NCBI GenBank assembly: GCA_023435645.1
Contig: JAEYRK010000062.1
Coordinates: 1-27,322 of the forward strand
Direction: 5' to 3'
Length of the DNA stretch: 27,322 bases
Source of the DNA: Bacillota bacterium
Lineage (GTDB): Bacteria; Bacillota; Clostridia; Lachnospirales; Lachnospiraceae
A model generated the notes under the pieces. The model searched no databases and had not been told where the DNA came from. It saw nothing but the letters and a program-made list of their open reading frames with translations. Both the position numbers and the translations under genes were made by a program. This document shows, piece by piece, positions 21,516-27,322 of the stretch. Every line of letters begins with the position of its first letter. The stretch's first letter is position 1.

Positions 21516-23624
21516 CTATCGTTTCTTACTTCTTCCGCTACCGGTTCTATTTCCACCGCTGGTTCTGCTTCCACTACTGGTTCTATTTCCGCCGCCTGTT
21601 CTGCTTCCGCTACCGGTTCTGCTTCCGCCGCCTGTTCTGCTTCTGCCATCGGTTCTGTTTCCGCTACTGGTTCTTCTTCCACCGCTGGTTCTATTGTCGC
21701 CGTTGGCTTTACCTCTTCCGCTAGCAGTTCTGCTTCCAGCACTATTTCTGCTGTCTCCGAATTGTTTTTCTGCCCTTTGTCCGGAGGCGGAGGTTTGATG
21801 GGCTGCCCACTTCTTTTCCTTGGATAGCTGCCTTGGACGTACCAGGCATTTCTTATCGAAACCGATCAGATCTGTTCGGCCAGCTTTTGTTAACGCCTCT
21901 ACCACAAGGCTATAATTCTTTGGATTCCGGTATTGAATCAGGGCTCTCTGCATGGCCTTTTCGTGGGAAGACCTCGGTACATATACCTCCTCCATGGTTC
22001 TTGGATCCAGTCCGGTATAATACATGCAGGTTGAGATCGTCGAGGGCGTAGGATAGAAATCCTGCACCTGCTCCGGCATATAGCCCAGATCCCTAAGGTA
22101 TTCTGCCAGCTTTATCGCCTCTCCCAGGGTAGAACCGGGATGTGAGGAGATCAGGTAGGGAACAACAAACTGATTCTTCCCCAGCTTCTCATTCATTTTC
22201 TTATATTTGGTCTGAAATTCCTCATATACGGAGTTCTCTGGCTTTCCCATCAGAGCCAGAACCCGATTACTGATATGCTCCGGAGCCACCTTCAGCTGTC
22301 CGCTGATATGATGCTCGCAAAGCTCCTTAAAGAAGGTATCATCCTTATCCTTGACCAGATAGTCATAGCGGATCCCTGAACGGATAAAGACCTTCTTAAC
22401 ATTGGGGAGCCTTCTTAGCTTCCGAAGCAGCTCAAGATAATCAGAGTGGTCAATTTTAAGGCTCTTACAGGGGGTTGGATACAGACATTGTTTATTGGTA
22501 CAGACTCCTTTCGTCTGCTGCTTCGCACAGGCAGCATGCCTGAAATTAGCCGTTGGTCCTCCAACATCATGGATATACCCTTTAAAATCCTTGTCCCAGA
22601 TCAGTTGATTTGCTTCTGCCAGAATGGACTCGTGGCTTCTGGTCTGAAGAATTCTTCCCTGATGGAAGGTCAGTGCACAATAATTACACCCGCCATAGCA
22701 TCCGCGGTTACTGACCAGACTGAATTTAACCTCCTGAATGGCAGGTATTCCACCCACCGCCTCATAAATCGGATGGTATTCCCTCCTATAGGGAAGCGAA
22801 TAAACCCGGTCCATCTCCGCCTGTGTCAGGGGCTTTGCGGGTGGGTTTTGAACGATGTATTCCTTCTCCCTATAGGGCTCCACTAAGCGTTTGCCCGAAT
22901 AAGGATCTGTGTTGGTATACTGAATATAGAAGCTTCTAGCAAATTCTTTTTTACTCCCAGTGAGATCCTGAAAGCCGGGAAGCTGTATGGCATCATAGAC
23001 GGACTCCAGACTGCTCGTACGATACGCCGTTCCTGCCACATAGGTAATATCCTTAACCTCAATTCCGCTGTTCAAGGCTTCTGCGATTTCAATGATTGCA
23101 TGCTCTCCCATTCCATAGGAGAGGAGATCCGCCTGTGAATCCAGCAGTATGGAACGCTTCACCTTATCACTCCAGTAATCGTAATGGGCCAATCTACGGA
23201 GACTTGCTTCTATTCCTCCGATGATAATCGGAATATTCTTGTATTGTTTTCTAATCAGGTTACAGTAGACAATGGTTGCATTGTCTGGGCGAAGTCCCAT
23301 CCTTCCACCGGGGGAATACGCGTCTGTCTGCCTTCGCTTCTTCGCAACCGAATAGTGATTCACCATGGAATCCATATTTCCGCCACTGACCAGAAAGCCG
23401 AGCCTTGGCTCACCTAGAAGGGTAATACTGTCATCCCTTTTCCAGTCAGGCTGAGCAATGATGCCCACCTGATAGCCGTAGCTTTCCAGTAGTCTGCTGA
23501 TAATCGCCGGACCAAAGGAGGGATGGTCCACATAGGCATCCCCTGTCACGAAGACAAAGTCACATTGTGTCCATCCCCTCTGATCCATATCCTTCTTGCT
23601 AATTGGTAGAAATTCCTTTATCAT
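21516..23624 (-). CDS. YgiQ family radical SAM protein with Arg-rich repeat tail
   Basis: A 702-residue protein. The N-terminal 300 residues are the YgiQ-specific domain (DVFVTGDAYVDHPSFGPAIISRLLE-like opening and GGIEASLRRLAHYDYWSD). The radical SAM core follows, with the cluster motif C309-x3-C313-x2-C316 in GCYGGCNYC and later VAPEH and SSHPGST elements. Up to about residue 608 it is a standard YgiQ; reaction unknown for the family. The last about 95 residues are low-complexity, built of five-residue units such as GGNRT, GSGSRT and ending RSKKR. The positive charge suggests RNA or nucleic-acid contact (inference). Its stop lies 18 nt... downstream of nothing but the tandem repeat region; the upstream lipoprotein gene ends 18 nt before its start, so the two are probably one operon. 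Confidence 0.9.
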   Translation of the reverse strand: MIKEFLPISKKDMDQRGWTQCDFVFVTGDAYVDHPSFGPAIISRLLESYGYQVGIIAQPDWKRDDSITLLGEPRLGFLVSGGNMDSMVNHYSVAKKRRQTDAYSPGGRMGLRPDNATIVYCNLIRKQYKNIPIIIGGIEASLRRLAHYDYWSDKVKRSILLDSQADLLSYGMGEHAIIEIAEALNSGIEVKDITYVAGTAYRTSSLESVYDAIQLPGFQDLTGSKKEFARSFYIQYTNTDPYSGKRLVEPYREKEYIVQNPPAKPLTQAEMDRVYSLPYRREYHPIYEAVGGIPAIQEVKFSLVSNRGCYGGCNYCALTFHQGRILQTRSHESILAEANQLIWDKDFKGYIHDVGGPTANFRHAACAKQQTKGVCTNKQCLYPTPCKSLKIDHSDYLELLRKLRRLPNVKKVFIRSGIRYDYLVKDKDDTFFKELCEHHISGQLKVAPEHISNRVLALMGKPENSVYEEFQTKYKKMNEKLGKNQFVVPYLISSHPGSTLGEAIKLAEYLRDLGYMPEQVQDFYPTPSTISTCMYYTGLDPRTMEEVYVPRSSHEKAMQRALIQYRNPKNYSLVVEALTKAGRTDLIGFDKKCLVRPRQLSKEKKWAAHQTSASGQRAEKQFGDSRNSAGSRTASGRGKANGDNRTSGGRRTSSGNRTDGRSRTGGGSRTGSGSRTGGGNRTSSGSRTSGGNRTGSGRSKKR
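21537..21705 (-). repeat. Low-complexity coding repeat of the YgiQ tail
   Basis: Approximate tandem repeats of about 15 and 30 bp, with a recurring (minus-strand) AGAACC core, encoding GGNRT/GSGSRT units. The edges are approximate. Copy number is likely to vary by slippage. Confidence 0.75.
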
Positions 23625-23642
23625 ATGTCCTTCTTTACTGAA

Positions 23643-24824
23643 TTATTTCACAATTGCTTCTGCGACGATAAAGTCCGATACCATATTCATCATGATCTCT
23701 TCCCTGAGAATATCAGGATCAGCAACTGACATAAAATCCTCGATGCTTTCATAACCATATTCCTCAGCTAGGAGCAGCGCCTTTTCATTATATTCTTCTT
23801 CGGACAGCTCCATACCCTCTGCCTTGATAATTGCATTATAAACCAAATCTCTGGTAGCCATATTCTTAGCATATCCCTCGGCATCCTTATCAAACTCCTC
23901 CTCGGTTACTCCGCTAATGGATAAGAAGCCTGCAAAGTCCATGCCATAAGCCATCGCAAAGTTGCTATAGTAAACCTTCATATCATTTTTATAGTAATCC
24001 AGCAGAGTCTGAGGTAGAGAACTAATCGTAGAAGCTGCTACGATATTGTTATAAATACTGTATTCGATTTCTGCCTGCCTACTAGCTTCTTTTTCTTCCA
24101 TCAGGCTATCCTTGAGTGCAGCCTTATATTGCTCAATATTTGCATACTCGGTATTCTCTGTTACATAATCCTCTGTCAGCTTATATTCCTGAATCTTATT
24201 TACTGTAACCTTGAACACTACCGGTTGCCCTGCCAGCTCCTGGGAATCATAGTTTTCGGGGAAGGTAATATTAAGGTCCAGCTTATCTCCTGTCTTAGCT
24301 CCAATTATACCGTCTTCGAAACCAGGGATAAAGGAGTTGGAACCGATCATCAGATCATGACCCGCAAAGGTACCGCCTTCAAACGCAACCCCATCCTTCA
24401 GGCCTTCGTAATCAATATTAACGGTATCACCGCGCTTAACGGCACGTCCGGTAATCTCCTCAAGGGTAGCACCATTCTCGCCCAGCTCGGACTGGATCGC
24501 AACCTGAAGGTCTTCCTCCGTAACTACTGCAGGTGCAACAGTGATCTCTATCCCTTTGTATTGTCCTAGGGCAATATAATCCTCTATCTTATATTCCTCT
24601 TTCACCAGCTCATTGACAAGGTACTCAGGTGCATCCCCTGTTGCGCCGGCATTCTCTGTAGTGTCTGAATTAGCTGTGCCTGTCCCATCATCGGTATCTG
24701 TAGTGCCTTCAATAGCCGGTGTAGGAGTTCCTTCCACCTGCTTATTATCATCCTTTTTATTGCAGCCTGCCGCCAGTAATAAAATGCTCATACTTACTGC
24801 CAAATATAGTGCTCTTTTCTTCAT
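23643..24824 (-). CDS. Trigger-factor-like peptidyl-prolyl isomerase lipoprotein
   Basis: A 393-residue predicted lipoprotein. Signal with lipobox LLAAGC (C21), a Thr/Asp/Gly-rich spacer to about residue 65, then a trigger-factor arrangement without the ribosome-binding tail: a short helical section, an FKBP-type domain (about 128-215: GDTVNIDYEGLKDGVAFEGGT, FIPGFEDGIIGAKTGD) and a helical C-terminal chaperone domain (about 215-393). It should act outside the membrane as a foldase for exported proteins, comparable in role to PrsA but of different fold. Its ATG overlaps the stop of a 17-codon upstream ORF. YgiQ-like gene follows 18 nt on. Confidence 0.88.
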   Translation of the reverse strand: MKKRALYLAVSMSILLLAAGCNKKDDNKQVEGTPTPAIEGTTDTDDGTGTANSDTTENAGATGDAPEYLVNELVKEEYKIEDYIALGQYKGIEITVAPAVVTEEDLQVAIQSELGENGATLEEITGRAVKRGDTVNIDYEGLKDGVAFEGGTFAGHDLMIGSNSFIPGFEDGIIGAKTGDKLDLNITFPENYDSQELAGQPVVFKVTVNKIQEYKLTEDYVTENTEYANIEQYKAALKDSLMEEKEASRQAEIEYSIYNNIVAASTISSLPQTLLDYYKNDMKVYYSNFAMAYGMDFAGFLSISGVTEEEFDKDAEGYAKNMATRDLVYNAIIKAEGMELSEEEYNEKALLLAEEYGYESIEDFMSVADPDILREEIMMNMVSDFIVAEAIVK

Positions 24825-24874
24825 TTTGTCAATCCTTTCCTCAATCCCGCCCGGGTAGCAAGCTCCGAACTCAT
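24821..24874 (-). CDS. 17-residue upstream ORF coupled to the foldase gene
   Basis: Encodes a 17-residue peptide (MSSELATRAGLRKGLTK). AAAGGAG lies 9 nt before its ATG, and the stop TGA overlaps the foldase ATG (ATGA). Its own codons contain the AGGAAAGGA ribosome site of the foldase. It could be a translation-coupling leader peptide; the peptide itself has no recognisable similarity. Confidence 0.5.
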   Translation of the reverse strand: MSSELATRAGLRKGLTK

Positions 24875-24896
24875 TATAAAGTGCTCCTTTGGTTAT

Positions 24897-24924
24897 ATCA
24901 TATTTTATACAAAAAAGAAAGCAA
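24897..24924 (-). promoter_or_regulatory. Putative promoter of the foldase gene
   Basis: Minus-strand TTGCTT (24924-24919), 16-nt spacer and TATGAT (24902-24897). Moderate match. Confidence 0.45.
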
Positions 24925-24987
24925 AAAACGTCATTTCACAAATATTTCAGATTTAGCTAAGCTTGTATCTCCTTCGACAATGTGAAA

Positions 24988-25032
24988 GCCCCGGCTTCCT
25001 GCAATATCTAACAATACCACAGACTCCGGGGC
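24988..25032. terminator. Terminator of the c-di-AMP receptor gene
   Basis: A 7-bp GC-rich stem (24988-24994 with 25026-25032) over a partly paired interior. Minus-strand read-out is TTTCACATTG, plus-strand CATTCTTTCTT. Modest U-tracts, so moderate confidence. Confidence 0.5.
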
Positions 25033-25081
25033 CATTCTTTCTTATTCTTCTAGTAACATCCTAAGTCCCTGTTCGGGGCTT

Positions 25082-25399
25082 TCATATTTTTTCGAAGCGG
25101 TCTACCTCTGTTACAAAGATCGTTGCTCCACCTATATTTACTACTACATTCATTGCCGCATACTCGCCCGGCCCTATCGGATTGGAGATAATCTGCTTTC
25201 TGGGACCACAGGTATCTTTTACAATGGTAATGACCTCCTCCACCTTCTCAGCATCCGTACCGATCATCAAGGTCGTATTACCCTCCCTTAGAAAACCTCC
25301 GGTAGAAGCAAGCTTTGTTACATAGAAGCCCTGTTTATTAAGGGCTTGAGTAACATCCCCGCTATCTATATTGCGTACTATGACATAAATCAGCTTCAT
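25082..25399 (-). CDS. darA: Cyclic-di-AMP receptor (DarA/PstA, YaaQ family)
   Basis: A 105-residue PII-like signalling protein. It begins MKLIYVIVRNIDSGDV and carries the family loop STGGFLREGNTTLMIGTD, with GGATIFV near the C-terminus. DarA/PstA homotrimers bind c-di-AMP in Firmicutes; output targets are unknown. Start at ATG 25399 with AAAGG about 10 nt upstream; an in-frame ATG at 25426 lacks a better site. Its own promoter is at 25452-25480, although ileS upstream is on the same strand. Confidence 0.9.
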   Translation of the reverse strand: MKLIYVIVRNIDSGDVTQALNKQGFYVTKLASTGGFLREGNTTLMIGTDAEKVEEVITIVKDTCGPRKQIISNPIGPGEYAAMNVVVNIGGATIFVTEVDRFEKI

Positions 25400-25451
25400 G
25401 GAATCACAACCTTTCTGATTATTCATATGGATTTATCGTCCTCACAGTTTC

Positions 25452-25480
25452 ATTATATAATAAAAAACCCGGAAAGTAAA
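25452..25480 (-). promoter_or_regulatory. Sigma-A promoter of darA
   Basis: Minus-strand TTTACT (25480-25475), 17-nt spacer and TATAAT (25457-25452). A T-rich run in the spacer may also serve as a weak terminator tract for ileS. Confidence 0.6.
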
Positions 25481-25540
25481 CGATACATCTTCATTCCATA
25501 AGAGGTCACCGTACGGATTGTCGGTAGGTCTCTCCTTCAG

Positions 25541-27322
25541 CTATAGCTTCTCCACACCCAGGGTAACCTTCTCACCGTTTATATCCCAATCCTTCGTAAA
25601 GCCCTGTACCTGATCAAATTGGAGCAGCTCTGCCATAACATCGCTTTTGATTACATCGATATTCCGTTCCATGATGGCCTTTACTCTATCATTTCCTGCC
25701 ATTGAGACACGGATATGGTCCATAACCTCAAAGTCTGCTTCCTTACGCATGGTCTGGACTTTACTGATGATTTCACGGACGAAGCCTTCCTCCACCAACT
25801 CCTCTGTCAGGTTGGTATCCAATACCACGGTAATACCATAATTCGAGTCAGAAATAAAGCCCTCTGTCTGTGCCGCTTCTATCAAGAGATCCTCTCGCTC
25901 GAGAAATATCTCTGTTCCTTCTAAATTGATCTTCAGCTTACCGGTAGCATTGATTTCATCCATTGCCTGATTACCGTTCAGCTCAGACAAAATGGTGCGG
26001 ATCGCACCCAGCTGCTTACCGAATTTCGGTCCCAGAGTCTTAAGCTGGGGCTTGAAGTTGTAGGAGGTAAAGGCTCTGACATCCTCCGTGAATAGAACCT
26101 CCTTCACATTCAGCTCCTCTGCGATGATATCCCGATAAAACTCGGAAAGCTTCCCATCAGCCTTCACATACATTCTGCCAATGGGCTGTCGGTTCTTAAT
26201 ATTCGCAGCATTACGGCAGGCGCGGCCAAGAACAACGATTTCCAGAACCTCCTCCATACTCTCTTCCAAATCCTTATTGATGTATTCCTCCTTATAGGTG
26301 GGGAAATCGCATAGGTGGATGCTCTTCGGAGCCTTCGGATCGATATTCACCACAAGATTCTGATAAATCTCCTCAGTCATGAACGGAATGAATGGAGCAG
26401 CTGTTTTACAAACCTCAGTCAACGCGGTGTATAGTGTCATATACGCATTGATTTTGTCCTGAGGCATTCCATTTGCCCAGAAGCGCTCCCTGCTTCTTCT
26501 AACATACCAGTTGGAGAGTTCATCCACAAAGTCTGCCAGCATTCTGGCTCCCTCTGTGATTCTGTAGTGATCCAGGTGCTCGTCGACGGATTTGATCAGG
26601 GTATTTAGCTTGGACAGCAGCCACTGATCCATTACCGGAAGCTTATCATATTCCAGTGTATATTTTGTCGCATCGAATTGATCGATGTTCGCATATAGCA
26701 CGAAGAAGGCATAGGTATTCCAAAGAGTACCCATGAACTTTCTCTGGCCTTCGGTCACCGCACCGTGATGGAAACGGTTCGGCAGCCATAGGGCAGAGTT
26801 GATATAAAAATACCAACGGATTGCATCCGCACCATGTTGCTCCAGGGCATCAAAGGGATCCACTGCATTGCCCTTGGATTTGGACATCTTCTGTCCGTTC
26901 TCATCCTGCACGTGTCCCAATACGATTACATTCTTAAACGGTGCCTTTTCAAAGATCAAGGTTGAAATCGCCAGCAGAGAATAGAACCAGCCTCTGGTTT
27001 GGTCAACTGCCTCACTGATGAAGTCAGCCGGGAAATTATCCTCAAATACCTCCTGATTCTCGAAGGGATAGTGCCACTGTGCAAAAGGCATGGAACCGGA
27101 GTCATACCAGCAGTCGATTACCGGCTTCACACGAGTCATCTCTTTCCCGCACTCCGGACACTTGATGGTAACTGCATCGATAAATGGTCTGTGAAGCTCT
27201 ATATTATCCGGGCAATTGTCAGTCATGGCCTTCAGCTCTTCAATACTTCCGATACAGTGACGGTGTCCATCCTCACATTCCCAGATCGGAAGCGGAGTAC
27301 CCCAATAACGGTCACGGGAAAG
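25541..27322 (-). CDS. ileS: Isoleucyl-tRNA synthetase, C-terminal part (cut by window end)
   Basis: 593 residues of a class I synthetase are in the window; the frame is open to base 27322 without a stop, reading RDRYWGTPLPIWE at the edge, so the true start lies beyond. ATG at 27226 is internal. Visible are DCWYDSGSMPFAQWHYPF, the KMSKS signature in GQKMSKSKGNAVDP, a zinc-type CPECG, the anticodon-binding helices (VRRSRERFW) and a long C-terminal domain. The layout fits the larger type 2 (eukaryote-like) IleS of clostridia, which is usually insensitive to mupirocin; that subtype call is by eye. Confidence 0.93.
   Translation of the reverse strand, partial: LSRDRYWGTPLPIWECEDGHRHCIGSIEELKAMTDNCPDNIELHRPFIDAVTIKCPECGKEMTRVKPVIDCWYDSGSMPFAQWHYPFENQEVFEDNFPADFISEAVDQTRGWFYSLLAISTLIFEKAPFKNVIVLGHVQDENGQKMSKSKGNAVDPFDALEQHGADAIRWYFYINSALWLPNRFHHGAVTEGQRKFMGTLWNTYAFFVLYANIDQFDATKYTLEYDKLPVMDQWLLSKLNTLIKSVDEHLDHYRITEGARMLADFVDELSNWYVRRSRERFWANGMPQDKINAYMTLYTALTEVCKTAAPFIPFMTEEIYQNLVVNIDPKAPKSIHLCDFPTYKEEYINKDLEESMEEVLEIVVLGRACRNAANIKNRQPIGRMYVKADGKLSEFYRDIIAEELNVKEVLFTEDVRAFTSYNFKPQLKTLGPKFGKQLGAIRTILSELNGNQAMDEINATGKLKINLEGTEIFLEREDLLIEAAQTEGFISDSNYGITVVLDTNLTEELVEEGFVREIISKVQTMRKEADFEVMDHIRVSMAGNDRVKAIMERNIDVIKSDVMAELLQFDQVQGFTKDWDINGEKVTLGVEKL

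Noticed and set aside
21470..21742. Open frame encoding an Ala/Glu/Pro repeat protein opposite in phase to the YgiQ tail
   Set aside because: It is a shadow of the repetitive tail; no ribosome site and the radical SAM frame is continuous.
27226..27226. ATG as start of the synthetase gene
   Set aside because: Upstream codons to the window edge stay open and encode conserved IleS sequence; the gene is simply cut.

Overview
The window reads as chromosome from an anaerobic, Gram-positive clostridium, most likely Lachnospiraceae (Clostridium cluster XIVa). The reasons are strong AGGAGG-type ribosome sites, sigma-A promoters with 16-17 bp spacers, a trimeric NADH/ferredoxin [FeFe]-hydrogenase operon, rubredoxin-first rubrerythrin, PerR, a YaaQ-type c-di-AMP receptor and BspA-like leucine-rich repeats. 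The species call is inference. No rRNA, tRNA, CRISPR array, transposase or phage gene was seen.

Layout. 1-2250 (+): a histidine phosphatase and two zinc-ribbon membrane proteins, closed by a terminator. 2268-3883 (-): asnS behind its own promoter and a strongly structured, apparently switch-like leader RNA. 3857-9407 (-): a regulatory block of PHP protein, DRTGG protein, lipoprotein, H-cluster-bearing hydrogenase-like protein, HATPase, second DRTGG protein and a PAS protein with a dead GGDEF domain. 9615-14835 (+): the divergent operon hydC - HATPase - [2Fe-2S] protein - hydB - hydA, with a Rex-like site over its promoter and a strong terminator. 15081-15461 (+): a small protein resembling DUF1874 (AcrIII-1/Crn2 ring nuclease family). 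15774-18145 (-): an AT-rich pair, a secreted LRR protein and a DUF2871 membrane protein. 18267-19523 (-): reverse rubrerythrin and PerR, each with a matching PerR box. 19565-24874 (-): a DEAD-box RNA helicase with a leader hairpin, a YgiQ-type radical SAM protein with an Arg/Gly/Ser/Thr repeat tail, and a trigger-factor-like lipoprotein coupled to a 17-codon upstream ORF. 25082-27322 (-): the c-di-AMP receptor and the 3' part of ileS, which runs off the window.

How the parts fit. HydABC would couple NADH and reduced ferredoxin oxidation to H2 production. The divergent block carries a hydrogenase-like protein that keeps the iron-sulfur ligands but has Ala at the proton-transfer Cys position, alongside ATPase, DRTGG and PAS signalling parts. 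I read this as a redox or H2 sensing module for the hydrogenase operon. The best candidates for something undescribed are that module, the asnS leader RNA, and the DUF1874-like gene outside any virus or CRISPR context. All calls are by eye; no database search was run.
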